From: Plumapathes pennacea
Taxonomy: Eukaryota; Cnidaria; Anthozoa; Antipatharia; Myriopathidae
Assembly: GCA_964036295.1 (NCBI GenBank)
Contig: OZ038464.1
Location: 9,348,001 to 9,412,000, forward strand
DNA length: 64,000 nucleotides
Reading direction: 5' to 3'
The notes under the pieces are model-generated. The model was not told where the DNA came from. It did no database searches and saw only the letters and a list, made by a program, of their open reading frames with translations. Both the position numbers and the translations under genes were made by a program. Of this stretch, positions 12,061 through 22,741 are shown piece after piece; position 1 is the stretch's first letter; every line of letters starts with the position of its first letter.

Positions 12061-15000
12061 GTAAGGGTTCTATATACCTATTTCTCTCCATTTAAGTGAT
12101 GTTTCTTCTTTTCACTACTACGTTTATTTTTGTCGAACGTCAAATTTTAAAATGCAAAAACTCAGTCCTCTTAACAACAATGAACGAGAACATTGCTATA
12201 GAATATACTCTTCGATACCTTTTCTTTGATTTATTACACAAAGGAATGGTTTCATGTGGCAGTTCAGGAGTTGGAAGTGAATACTGATATGTGGTACTCA
12301 TAGAGAGCTTTCATTTAAGTGGTCACGCATTAAGGGGCAGTCCTGTTGAAATTGGAGAAAAAGTTTTGATCTCTCAGAAATTTGGTTATGAGGTTTCCTT
12401 GTGGCAGATTTATCTAGCTTTCAATTCCGAATGTCTTTATTTGTATTTGTTGTTGGAAAAGCTGAGAAAAATAGCACTTTCTAACACTTTCTAGCACTTT
12501 CATTTGACAGTTCAGGAGCTCAGAAACTGAACATTGCAACTAGAGTGCTCTCTTGGGAGCTTTCATTTAAGTGGCCACCGCTTTTAGGCTTTATTTGTCA
12601 GTTCAGAAGTTGGCAGTGAACACTGCTACTAGAATGTAATCATAGAGAATTTTCATTTGAATGGTCACGTTAGCAATTTTCAGTTTGATCTAATTTTACC
12701 TTATTGGCACTCCAGCCAATCCAATGTTTTTGTTACTTATGGAAAATAATGTTTTAAGTTTGGTTTCTAAAACATAAAGCGCGCCTGTAAATAACACTTT
12801 TATATTAAACAAAAATAATTAAACAAAAAGTTGTCGTCTCAAACGAGTCGAATGAAACTGGGTTACCATCAATTTGATTTTCGGCGGATAAAAAAAACTT
12901 GCTGTGATTGAGAGGACTCTTAAATATGCACCAGTGATTTGTGGAACTCTCTCGTTTGTTTTGTTTCAGAACACAGACACCTCCAAACTCGAGGTTTGCG
13001 CTGAGGTCATTTTTTTCAGTTTGCCTATTGATTTGTTTTATCTCTGAAGCACGATTGATCCAAGTGATTACCTTTTACTAGATTTTGTTTCAAGGAGCCA
13101 GTTCTGACTGATTTTAAATGACGTTTCAAGTCCTTGGCGAACGTTCAAGACGAAAGGTCTGCACGAAGCTGCTAATTTTATATCATTCAGAGAAAAGGTG
13201 ATTCCGCAATGCCATATTAGTTAGGCCGTTTGTTACAGTCTGGAATTTTCAGTTTCCATGAACGTATTTATTGAAAATGTGTTGTTTTGGCTGCTCAAAT
13301 AAAAGTCAGAAAAGCTGTGAAACCTTCAGGTTTCATTTTGGGCGTTTCCCAGGTTGCGTCATTAAAGTCGCCTGTTGGTAATAAGAGAGTGATGAGCCGA
13401 ATTTGGTTTGGGGCAATTGCGAGCAGCAAGCAAGGTCATTCTATAAAGGGCGAGTGGTTCAGACTAGATGACTTATGGGCGAAGGCGTCGTGACACAACA
13501 TAGTCACTAACAGAATTAGCAAACGCTTTTATTGTGTTTAGGAAAATTGTATACAACCGAACTCTTCCTTTCAGATTTCAATGGACGTCGTCACGGAACG
13601 CACACAAAACGCTTAAATCAAAAATTTCACTCCCATTTCACTCCCGAAATTTTTTTTACCTCTTCCACTTGTGTAACCCTACCCTGGTTCCAGAGGTTCC
13701 TCGCTTGCCAGTGAAGAACGGCGAAGGCTCGGTAGAGAGCGGCAAAGGCGAACAGTCTGGCGAGGGAACCTCTGGGCGCGCAAGGTAGCAACCTCACTTC
13801 CATGGCAGTTCTTCTCGTGCGCGATTGCCATTGTGCTCAAAATGCGTCCAGAATTCTTGAACAGTAGGACTTGATGGAAGCATTCGTCTTTCTGTTTCTC
13901 GGAGAGCCTTTTCTGCAAGTTGTGTTTCGGTGTTACAGCGAAAGCAGGGGGAATTTTTCCGTTAGTCATAGACAACTTATAGTGAAGCTGTTAATATTTG
14001 TTTAATTAGTCATTACATGCTGACGTGAAATGATTGAATAGCAAGTCGTATTTAATCACTATTGATTGATTGTGGGTTTGTTTCATTTATTTACAGGCGA
14101 ACAGGAAAAGGTCAACCGAACAGATACGGGTAAGTAGCCACACATAGATCAACCTCAGCCTGAAACAATAATGCATATAGACTTTATTCTAAAATATAAA
14201 ATCGATCAGGTATAAATGCATTAGTGTTAATGGGATTATTAGTTTTTGGTTTTCACATACTTTGCCATCGAGTTATCACGGGTTGCGTGTTTTTTCTTTG
14301 TTTTTGGAAACCAAAACGAGCTCCATTTCTAGACGTAAATAGCATTGACTGAGAGGAGATGTACATTGTATTTTTAATTCCAAACAACTGAAGACCCTCA
14401 TACGAGGCTCAATACATTGAGTTGTGACTTCTTAATTTGCACTGGGCACAGAATTAGCGTGTGCGTACTCGTATGTAAGTCCGTATACGTATATGTCTAT
14501 ATTCTACTGTACCAACAATGTACTGTATATTTTGGACAATTTGCATTTAATTGATAGTGGGGACCTTAGAACAAAGCATGTACGTACGTATGTATGTATG
14601 TGTGTATACGCGCGTATATGTGGGTATGTGTGTGTTAGTTTGAAACAGCAAAAACATAACAGCTTGCTGTATTTGAATACGCAGGTGCCCTTATCTGAAG
14701 TGAGTCACATATTCAGTAATATTGTATTAAATATCTATATTTTATCTAACATTTATCTTTACAGCATGCCAGTGCAGTAGGAAACAAAATCTTACCGAGG
14801 AGGTATTCAAGAATGGCAGTTTTGATTACGGTAGGTGAGGGAAACAGTCCAATGTGTCGGAAATTGATTAATATAAACGTATCTGATTGGGTTGGATTAA
14901 CAACCGCGAACTTTCACAGTTCCTTTGATATCTTAACCATTACATTGCCGAAAAAAAAACATTTCCGAGGTGCTTTTGCTTCTTTCGAAATTTAAGGTCC

Positions 15001-15604
15001 TGTTGACAACTTCTTACAAACACGAAATTCGTTTCACTTACATATTTATTACATTTTCAAAGCAAATTCCTTTCTTAAATTGATAGACTTCGCTGCAGAT
15101 TCCGTTGGGGGAGATCCGGTGTCTAAAGTTCCCGCTTCCCGTCCCCTTCCCAGTTCCCGTCCCGTTAACTCCTTGTTCCCGCCGCTGGGAAATCCTGGTT
15201 TCCGCTTTAAGTTCTCCCACATCGTAGACTCCCCCGCCACATTCTACGGAAGAATATGCCATGATTAGTTTGATGGTTTCTTTTTAATTCACTTTGTAGT
15301 TTTAAAAGTGCAAGTGAATGCACTGAACCGAGTACCTAACGGCACAGCTGTATCCGTGAGAGTGTTGCGAGTCTTCCGACACGGCCATGTTCGCCGTCTC
15401 CAGAGGGGTCTGCTTACGCTTTGGGAAGCTGGCTGCGGTTGCCATGGATTCCAGATTTTTAAAGAGTACCTCGTTTGCGCGCACGAGGACCCCACCTTGA
15501 GTAGACTGTTGCCGGTCGATCGGGTAGAGGTCTGGAAACCATTTTGGCGCGTAAAGATGAAGGAATGGGTTTCAAGGATGAAGCAAGCGATTACTTCAAC
15601 TTAA
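11610..15604 (+). CDS. Secreted Frizzled-related protein, sFRP3/4 (FRZB)-like (gene A)
   Basis: Four exons join in frame: 11610-12060, 14097-14129, 14765-14830 and 15300-15604, giving 284 residues. Residues 1-21 form a signal peptide. Residues 30-141 are a Frizzled cysteine-rich domain with all ten cysteines (30, 38, 76, 85, 92, 102, 106, 113, 130, 141) and the FFVCAYHLPMC core. Residues 163-284 are a netrin-like domain (CQC, then GCGC at 228-231, then LVCAHED) ending in the WxxxxxRMKQ-type tail seen in sFRP3/4. All three introns are GT-AG and phase 1. There is no transmembrane segment, so the product is a secreted Wnt-binding modulator rather than a Frizzled receptor. Sequons NNT, NRT, NLT, NGS and NGT suggest N-glycosylation. 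A paralogue lies convergently at 29450-34046. The family call is strong; orthology to sFRP3 versus sFRP4 is not resolved. Confidence 0.92.
12240..12700 (+). repeat. ~95-bp minisatellite array inside gene A intron 1
   Basis: At least four units, with AGAGCTTTCATTT-type cores near 12303, 12490, 12556 and 12651 and intervening GTTCAGGAGTTGG-type words. It is the densest copy of the family in the window. The surrounding intron (12061-14096) holds only short chance frames. Confidence 0.7.
14097..14129 (+). CDS. Gene A exon 2: 33-nt microexon in the CRD-NTR linker
   Basis: Acceptor TTTACAG and donor GTAAGT flank 33 nt that keep phase 1 on both sides. It adds GEQEKVNRTDT, a hydrophilic linker with an NRT sequon. 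It could be skipped without breaking the frame. Confidence 0.8.
14765..14830 (+). CDS. Gene A exon 3: start of the NTR domain
   Basis: The 66-nt exon lies between ...TTTACAG and GTAGGT. It encodes ACQCSRKQNLTEEVF and onward, matching the CKCxPxxxTxKxYF start of sFRP3/4 NTR domains. Confidence 0.85.
15128..15183. repeat. TTCCCG-rich short repeat in gene A intron 3
   Basis: A polypyrimidine stretch of irregular TTCCCG/TCCC units, about 115 bp before the last acceptor. Confidence 0.6.
15300..15604 (+). CDS. Gene A exon 4: NTR domain and stop
   Basis: After the acceptor TTTGTAG the exon encodes VLKVQVNALNRV and onward, with GCGC and LVCAHED, and ends at TAA 15602-15604. Confidence 0.9.
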
Positions 15605-16310
15605 GAGGGTTTCCACTATTTGTCGAGTATCGATTATGATAAACGTAAAATAATATCTACCGAGCACAGACATTTGTAAGAAACTGCGCACTTAAGGGTT
15701 TTTAATTTGGATGCGGTGCAGACTAGGGGTAGGGTATATTTCCTAGTATGTAGTGACGTTCCGCTGAACAGAGTATTGGGTTCAAGGTTCTCTGTCTTAA
15801 GCAGGGAATACAATTTACACTCTTACGTCTTTAAGAAGGTCGCCTTTACTCAGTGATATCCGGCGTTCCCAGATGTGGAGTTTACGTACCTACCTATTGT
15901 TTCTGGAGTTCATAGAAAAGAAAGTGAACCGGCTCTGTTTAACAATTTTTTTGCTGGGGACCAGACGTTACGCTGGCATTGCCCGGTGTAAATGGAAATA
16001 TTTCAAAGTTCATTTCTAAACTACGTCACACATTTTGTGTTAGACGGTACTGAAAATTGCAAAATGTGTGTATTAAAAAGGTCGGGTTGGCCACCAACGG
16101 AATCCTCCTAACTTCAGTCGAGTACCCCTCTTTTCTCCTACTCCTCCTCAGTAAATGACATTCTTTGACGCTTTTATGGTTCAGGGAGTTTAGAGGCATG
16201 TTTCTGTAAAAATCATTTAGGCTCGGTACATAATAAGATAAATATATTTTACGCGTACTTTTCAGTTTTGGAGGGCGCTTGAGCGCGTATTGTTTTACTG
16301 AGAAAATTGC
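15605..16310 (+). other. Probable 3' UTR of gene A
   Basis: There is no coding sequence between the stop and the first AATAAA pair at 16311. An antisense frame at 16026-16376 has no recognisable domain. Confidence 0.4.
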
Positions 16311-16324
16311 AATAAATGAATAAA
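16311..16324 (+). terminator. Paired polyadenylation signals for gene A
   Basis: Two overlapping-spaced AATAAA hexamers (16311-16316 and 16319-16324) are the first canonical signals after the gene A stop codon, about 710 bp downstream. Confidence 0.4.
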
Positions 16325-16849
16325 TGCATAGAATTGAAGGGTTGAGGTTCTCCTTTGTACCCATCCCTGAGTACAACTTCCTCTAAGCCCACGTACCCAA
16401 GACCAGCAAAGTTTCGCTGAAGAGTGCATGCCTGGCGTTGTCGACGGTCGAAGGTTTGTTCATGTTTTCTTGTCTACAAACAATCAAATATACCTAGTGT
16501 GAGTCTGAATGTCGGGTTAACTTGCGTGTATGTGAACAGTGGCTCTCACTGAAGATCGGCCAGACTGTGAGTGTGTGATATATTCATCTGGTAAGTTTGA
16601 CAAGACCACTTGGGGTTTCATCTAGCTAGTGATTGTACAGTATTTTGTATCGTTTTGGTATTTTATTAACGTTTTACCTGTTACACGTTGCAAGATAAAC
16701 CTATTTGTACTTTGTGTTTGGATATCTGACAGGGGAGAATATTTGTTGATTAATAATTTGACTTTGTTGATCAATATGTGTTAAAGTGAATGTAAAATGT
16801 AGTACCTGCAGTATGTACAGTGATAAGTTGAGTTTTCTCTTCGCCATTA

Positions 16850-17280
16850 AGAGCTACATGTATTTGTGTAGTATACTTCTGTGGTAGCTTTGATATGTTT
16901 GTGTGCTGTAATGTGATTTGTTTGTGTACTGTGATGCGTTAAATTGTGCTGTGTGTACTGTAGATGTGCAAATATGATCGGCACCTATAGCTAGAGTGAT
17001 GTGTTTGCCAACTGTGATGTGTTTGTGGGTACTGATGTACGTGATGTTTACTGTACTGTGATAACGTTTGTCGTACTGTGATGTGATGTGGTTGTGATGT
17101 GTAAACTTATGTGCTGTGGTGTGATGTGATTGTGATGTGTTTGTGTACTGTGATCTGTCAATCTGATCTGCACAGAGATGTTTCTACATTTATAATGTGA
17201 TGTCTGTTTGTGTACTTTGATGTATACTGTGTACTAGTCTGCACTTTGTGATGTATTTGTGCAATGTGATTGCCCGTACG
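16850..17280. repeat. Degenerate TGTGATGTGTTTGTGTAC minisatellite
   Basis: Irregular repeats of TACTGTGATGTG and TTTGTGTAC words, strongly T/G biased on the + strand, with no frame or domain. Confidence 0.75.
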
Positions 17281-17289
17281 AAAATGTCT

Positions 17290-17560
17290 AACCTGACAGA
17301 GCCTGAATCAGGCCGTACAACGGCCCATAGAGCCGAAATAGAGCCTAACATGAACCTGACAAAATTTTGTCAGGCTGAAGTGAGACGAGCCGGACAAATG
17401 TATGGTTGTTGTTAGTGTCTTGTCTGGCCGGAAAAGAACCTAACACAGAGCCTGACAAGAGCCTGACACCTGCAAGAGTCTGTAGCGAGCGCAAACCTAA
17501 ATCTTGCAGCCTAAAAAGGGCCTAACACGAGCCTAACACGAGCTTTACAGGACATTCCGC
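17290..17560. repeat. GAGCCTAACA / GAGCCTGACA short-word repeat
   Basis: More than ten copies of a GCCTRACA word at irregular 10-35 bp spacing, including some in reverse orientation (TGTCAGGC). It directly follows the T/G minisatellite. Confidence 0.7.
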
Positions 17561-18044
17561 GAGCGTGGTTGTTCATTAGCGATGAAAATGGAATACGTAT
17601 AATTATATGAACAACACACCGACTGCACTTATGCATGCTTTTTGCAAAACTAGTTTGCGTGCAAGAGTATTCGGCATAGTTATACAGAATTACAAACACA
17701 TGATATAATTTACCTGACTCATATAAGGAGGAAAAATACAATATTTGTTTATGTTGTGTACGGGATAATTAGCCGTGGCCGTCCGGGATTGGTGTTTGGT
17801 TGCGTAAAATACCTCGGGAGTTGCTTTCCTGCATGCACTCCATGTGACTTTCTCTGTTTTAGCACGTAAGTATCTGATATTTCTATAATTTCAAAACAAA
17901 TCCGCTTATCTTACTAAAGAAGAACTGCCAGTGATCGTAAACTGCAGTGCCGCGCCGGACGCTCTTTTGAACACAAACTGGTGTATCAACTAAGTGTTGA
18001 TGAGGGTAATGGAACGCCGTCAAAGAGACAATAGCTGACGTGCA

Positions 18045-18642
18045 TCACACTTCGGGGGCATTTGGGAACGTCAGATCGGCACCATTCGACGTGTCTTAGA
18101 GGCAATGTTTCGAGAGATTGGAAGCTCACAGCTGACCCACGAACTATTGGTGACCTTGTTGGCGGAAGTAACGGGAATCGTGAATGCCCGCCCCACTGCT
18201 GCGATTCCTTCAGATGCCGGCCAGCCTCAACCCCTAACACCAGCAATGCTGCTTACGATGAAAACTCGCCCTCTTGCCCCTCCGCCCGGCACCTTCACTC
18301 CTCAAGACCTCTATGCGCGCCGGTGCTGGAGAAGGGCCCAATACTTGGCGGATCAATTCAGGGTCCGATGGAAGCGGGAGTACCTCGCAAACCTTCAAGC
18401 CAGACCCAAGTGGAACAAACAAGAACGGAACCTGGCCATTGGAGACATTTCGAAACAAAGACTCCCATCGTAATGAGTGGCCAATGGGGAGAGTTCTGGA
18501 GGCCATAAGGAGCGAGGATGGGAAGGTCAGGAAGGCTAAGGTGACGGTGTGGTCAGGAAGGGAGCTGAAGACCTACCTTCGTCCAATCTGCGAGCTCGTC
18601 CTGATCCTACCTTCAGAGCAGGAGAAGTCCACGCCGGATTAG
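18045..18642 (+). pseudogene. BEL/Pao retrotransposon pol C-terminus (integrase end and DUF5641), frameshifted
   Basis: The frame from 18045 reads SHFGGIWERQIGTIRRVL, the end of the integrase core, then NARP and QPLTPAMLL. It continues with RRCWRRAQYLADQF, RWKREYL and NLAIGDI, the order seen in the DUF5641 tail of BEL/Pao pol. After GDI the frame is lost near 18445 and resumes as NEWPMGRVLEAIRSEDG, KVTVW and LRPICELVLI to a stop at 18642. It is a 5'-truncated, frameshifted relic. The neighbouring PPT and LTR-like sequence support the assignment. Confidence 0.85.
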
Positions 18643-18683
18643 ATTGACAATATTACAAGGACAAAGTGTCCTTGGGCGAGGAG

Positions 18684-18990
18684 TGTGGAAGACTGTCTTG
18701 TATAATTATAGTTATAGTTAGTTCAGTTCCGGTTCTGGCCCAAACGCTCGCGGGCTCAGTTTCCCACGAGGTCTTGTCTAGCCCGCCTTTCCTGTTTGTG
18801 CCAAGTCAGCGTGTTTTTTCGTAGCATTTAGTCGATCGTTTCAGTTATCTTTTCTGGAGAATTTTCTACAAGTCACAGTACAGGAACCGAACGTGAGTAG
18901 CCGTCCTGCGATCTGAGCTCCATTCTGTATTCTTTAGTACTTAGATCGCCCTACTTTCCGTTTCAGTTTTCACCGTGTATTTATTAAACA
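18684..18990 (+). mobile_element. Probable 3' LTR of the BEL/Pao relic
   Basis: A purine tract GGGCGAGGAG (18674-18683) lies 32 bp after the pol stop and is followed by TGTGG, the expected LTR start. An end at ...TTAAACA (18990) is a guess; no second LTR is in the window to fix the boundary. Confidence 0.4.
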
Positions 18991-19046
18991 TGGTTGACAC
19001 TTCTCGATCTCCGAGTCTTACCTTCCCCCGCGAAGTGTAAGCTTGG

Positions 19047-20607
19047 GAACGCGAAACAGTTATGGATGTTATCGGTGACAGCCTGACCAACTATATGGAA
19101 TCACACGACCTACTATGCAATAAACAATGGGGCTTTCGAAAAAAATTACTCTACTGAAGGTCTTTTACTCCACCTAACTGAAACATGGAACAATGCATTG
19201 GACCAGGGGCTGAAAATTGACGTGCTTTTCATAGATTTCCGAAAAGCATTTGACTCTGTCAACCATGTTATCCTCCAAGAAAAGTTGATAGCTGTAGTTG
19301 TATTTGGCGAGCTCCTTTCTTGGCTTACTGACTACATGTCTAACCGCAAACAATTTGTTCAAATATGTGGAAACAAATCTGAGGCTAAACATATCAAACA
19401 CGGAGTACCCCAAGGCTCAATTTTGGGACCAAAGCTATTCTCGATATATGTAAACGACTTTCCACAATCTATAACGAGTGGTGACCTGTTTATGTATGCT
19501 GACGACAACACAATCTGCACCATTGGCCAGTACCTAGACAAAATATCTTGACATTACAGTCAATATTGAACCAAGTCCACACCTGGTGTACAGCTAATCG
19601 ACTGATAGCTCATGAGACTAAAATGGAAGCCCTACTAATTTCAAAACAGAATTTTACTGGCCCCTTACTACCACTGAAATATGGTAAAAGCACCATTGCG
19701 CTCAAGTCAACATCTCAATGCCTCGTTGTAACCATTGACAACAAGCTGTCTTGGCAGGAACACATCAAGAAAGTATGCAAATTATTCAGCGGAAAGGTTG
19801 CAGTATAAACGGATTAAATTCCTACCAAGGCCAATTTTGGAAACCATCTATTATAAAACAATTATTCCAAGTGTACTGTAAGGCATTGTCATATGGGGCT
19901 CCTGCTCCCCCGCTCTGATGGACGACGTTGAACGCATTCACATCAGAGATACTACAATCACGGTCAAAAGTCGTTGGGACGCTCCACTTACGCACATCCG
20001 GAGTACAATGTAAATCCGTACAACCTATGGGGGTCTTATATTTCTTGTTTTCAAGTCCCTCCCCCTCCCCTCCATTCAATGTTGGCCCGTGGTGCAGCTA
20101 TAAGCCGAACCATGCTCAACTACCCAACATTGAATGGAGGGGAGGGGGTAAACTTGAAATCGTCCCAACAATTTTGACCATGATTGTAGATTAATTTATA
20201 ATTTACCCAGAGACATTAACAGAGAGCAGATTATGAAATTGGAACATTGGTATCCAATTTCCTATTTTTATGTTCAGAGACTCTTGATACTAACTCATAA
20301 AGCGTATTATGGGAACAACATACAGGTCCTCAATGGCCTGATTGAAAAAGCCAGCAGAACGTACAATATAAGGAAATCCTTAAATGTCATGGTCCCTAAA
20401 CCAAGAACTGAGGTTGGCAGATCAACCTTCAAGCATAGGGCTGCTTTAACTTGGAACCTTCTCCCTGATCAAATCAAGGACTGCCCTACCTTATCTTCTT
20501 TTATGAATAAACTTAGAGTAAATGATAAAATTTTGAAATCAGTAAAGTATGCTAAGGGTTCTTGTTTAACATCTTTTGAACGTGAGAATTATGTATACTT
20601 TAGCTAA
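19047..20607 (+). pseudogene. LINE reverse transcriptase, 3' half, frameshifted and interrupted
   Basis: It begins near NKQWGFRK, then after a frameshift at the A-run of 19139-19147 reads IDFRKAFDSVNH, HGVPQGSILGPKLFSIYVND and the catalytic box YADD (about 19494-19505). Further frameshifts follow at 19550 and 19808. The thumb region (HTWCTANRLIAH, LSWQEHIKKV) and a GIVIWGS segment precede a 238-bp MITE at 19952-20189. The C-terminus resumes as IYNLPRDINREQIMKL and runs through RKSLNVMVPKP and WNLLPDQIKDCP to a stop at 20605-20607, followed by an A/T-rich tail and a TAA microsatellite. It is CR1/L2/jockey-type by style; the clade is not resolved. Confidence 0.88.
19952..20189. mobile_element. 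238-bp MITE inserted in the LINE
   Basis: The left end CTACAATCACGGTCAAAAGT pairs with the right end TTTTGACCATGATTGTAG. Inside is a second inverted pair of about 36 bp with a CCCTCCCCTCCATTCAATG core. LINE coding sequence is continuous on either side (IHIR before, IYNLPRD after). A relative with the same ends is at 61561-61802. Confidence 0.75.
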
Positions 20608-20627
20608 TGTTTTTAATTTATTTTTTG

Positions 20628-20630
<3 letters not shown>

Positions 20631-20683
<53 letters not shown>
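20631..20683. repeat. (TAA)n microsatellite at the LINE 3' end
   Basis: About 17 TAA units directly follow the LINE tail, a usual position for such repeats at LINE 3' ends. Confidence 0.9.
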
Positions 20684-20689
20684 TATAGT

Positions 20690-22200
20690 ATTTTAGCTAG
20701 TAGTTAGATTTTGCAGGTCCACGTCAGAACTTACGTCTTGCCAATTTACTGTAACCTGCATTATGCATGTATGTAACAGGCTATAATAAGAACTGTATCG
20801 TTCGCCGACAACAAATGAGTAAAATATGTCCTTCGCTTGACTGTGACGTAATTTTTATAAAAATACACTCTACACACAAATAAGTCTCTTGCGTGACGAA
20901 TCACTTGTCAGCGTCAGTTGCTAACAATCTCGTGCAACGCAAGACAGTGTGCTGTATTTCATTCAAACATTTCTTCGGCACATAAATCAGTGAAAAAGCA
21001 AACATTAAGTGCAGTAAATATTCTTGTAAATAGCTGCAAAAGTGACCCTACCGAACAGATTTGGATTTATGAGAGTAATTTGAGTCTTTTTTATTAAGTC
21101 GTGTGAGTTCCATGGCAATCTACATACAGTATGATTGGCTGATCGCAGAGATGAGGCCGCCAAGATGTCAAAAATATTTCATTTCTGGTCCTCTTGCCAT
21201 GGCAGTCCTGAGCTAAAGGAACGGGAAGATTTTACTCCGAAAAGTACGACCAAACTAAGACAAGGAAAAGACCTAACACTGAAGTGGAGGACGTTGAGGT
21301 TATTACCATCAACGACGTGGAAAGTAATAAAGAACCGGCGGAAGAACAAAAATTCAGTAACGAGACTGCTAGCCAAGTGTGAAAAGTGCTGCAGTCAGAC
21401 GGCGAAATTGATGATTCTGAATCACAAGGAAATGCTGCACAGCAAAGTCCCGGCAGTCGTTTGTATTTAGTAAACGTTTAGACGTGGGAGTACCCAATAA
21501 GCGGGTTATTAAAGCTTATGTTTAAAATTGATGTCACAGTCACGCGAGGAACTTAATTTGACTCCACGGACCAGTTGTTCAAAGTGTGGATAGCCGCTAT
21601 TCACCGGATAACTCGCTATACATTATCGTGGATAAGTGTTAACATTTAGTTATATATTATTAACAGAACTAGACTGGCGTTGCCAGTGAGCTCGCGGCGT
21701 GAGTTGCGTCGAGACCAGAATATACTAAAATGGAAAGTAGGGACAAGAGTGGAACTCCCAAGAGAGACTTCCAGTTTCTCACCAGAAAAATATCACACAG
21801 TTATAGAGAACTTGGCTGTTGATACCTTGCTCAAATGAAACCTGATTAAACTATAAATTATCATTACAACACTCATACACTTGCTTCTTAAACACTAGAA
21901 CATCTCTAGACCATCTCTAGACGGAATTTCGTCGTTATTTTTCCCCTCCTGGAGAAGTGATATTCTCTATACTAATCCCTTATAATGACCCACACGATTG
22001 GGCCGCCTGTGGTACAACAGGAATTCAGATAAAACAAAATTTCACCATGCATCCTTTGTTCAGCTGTTATTCGTTGAAAATATACAATGACAACGAATAG
22101 CCGTATTGCTATTAATGCATAATTGTCAGTTCAAATTTGGCCATCAATACACAGAGGTCCAAAATGTAAACACAACCATAAAAGCCATACAGAATAGTTT
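20690..22200. other. Intergenic, no clear gene
   Basis: A 111-codon + strand frame at 21135-21470 has no recognisable domain. Fragments in other frames (for example SKRLDVGVPNKRVIKAYV just after it) hint at a decayed coding relic. One end of a GTTGTTCAAAGTGTGGATA-type MITE lies near 21560-21660, with no partner end found. Confidence 0.4.
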
Positions 22201-22211
22201 TCAATTCTTAC

Positions 22212-22741
22212 CTGCCCCTTCCTTCCTGATGATAAGAACGGGCAGATCACTCACATTGGCTGGAAGAGTGCTGAGAAATCCCTGAACATCCTGTGGCAAG
22301 TTAAGTACATAACCTTTGTACCCACGCTGGCCGCCGTGTTTCCGGTAAACACACGTGATGGGGAAAGCTCTCGCGATTAGCATTTCCTCTACTTCGGTGA
22401 TGTCCTGTAGTTCTGCAGGCGCTGTCCCAAGATCCATGTTGTTTTCAGCCGGGAACAATCGACATGAAGTCTTTTTGTCGCGCTTGCACCTGGTGCAGGT
22501 ATAGTTCTGCTCGGGCATACTTCGGTTGGTGATCGGCCATGTTTCTTTGCATACCTTGCAGCGTAAGTGTCAGAGATTTTCCTCAAAGCTGTGAAAGGCA
22601 GTGAGTTCCTCCCGTACCCACTCTTGTTCGTGGAATGGAGGAGTTTCTGGATTTGCCCAACGACGGTGTTTTTTGGCTGCGACGTTCTTCGATAACTGCA
22701 GCACGCTGTTGCAATCTCAAAACATCATTATTCTTGCATGG
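22212..22741 (-). pseudogene. Helitron-type replication protein, zinc-ribbon/DUF6570 exon, decayed
   Basis: Reading down the - strand, LQQRAAVIEERRS lies in one frame. After a frameshift in an A-run, HRRWANPETPPFHEQEWVRE and ELTAFHSFEENL-stop follow. Then come CKVCKETWP and YTCTRCKRDKK (a CxxC...CxxC ribbon), NNMDLGTAPAEL, EEMLIARAFPITCVYR, HGGQRGYKGYVLNLPQDVQ and LPVLIIRKEG. This order is the DUF6570 region upstream of Rep in Helitron-like proteins. The exon ends GGCAG|GTAAGA, a good splice donor, so the parent gene was probably spliced. No Rep or Pif1 helicase motif was found in the window. The in-frame stop and frameshift indicate a dead copy. Confidence 0.7.

Noticed and set aside
16026..16376. 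116-codon antisense frame
   Set aside because: It lies in the probable 3' UTR of gene A and has no domain.
16850..17560. CRISPR-like or origin-like repeat array
   Set aside because: Units are irregular in length and spacing and the context is an animal nuclear genome.
21135..21470. 111-codon lysine-rich frame
   Set aside because: No domain and frames change around it. At most it is a decayed relic that I cannot name.
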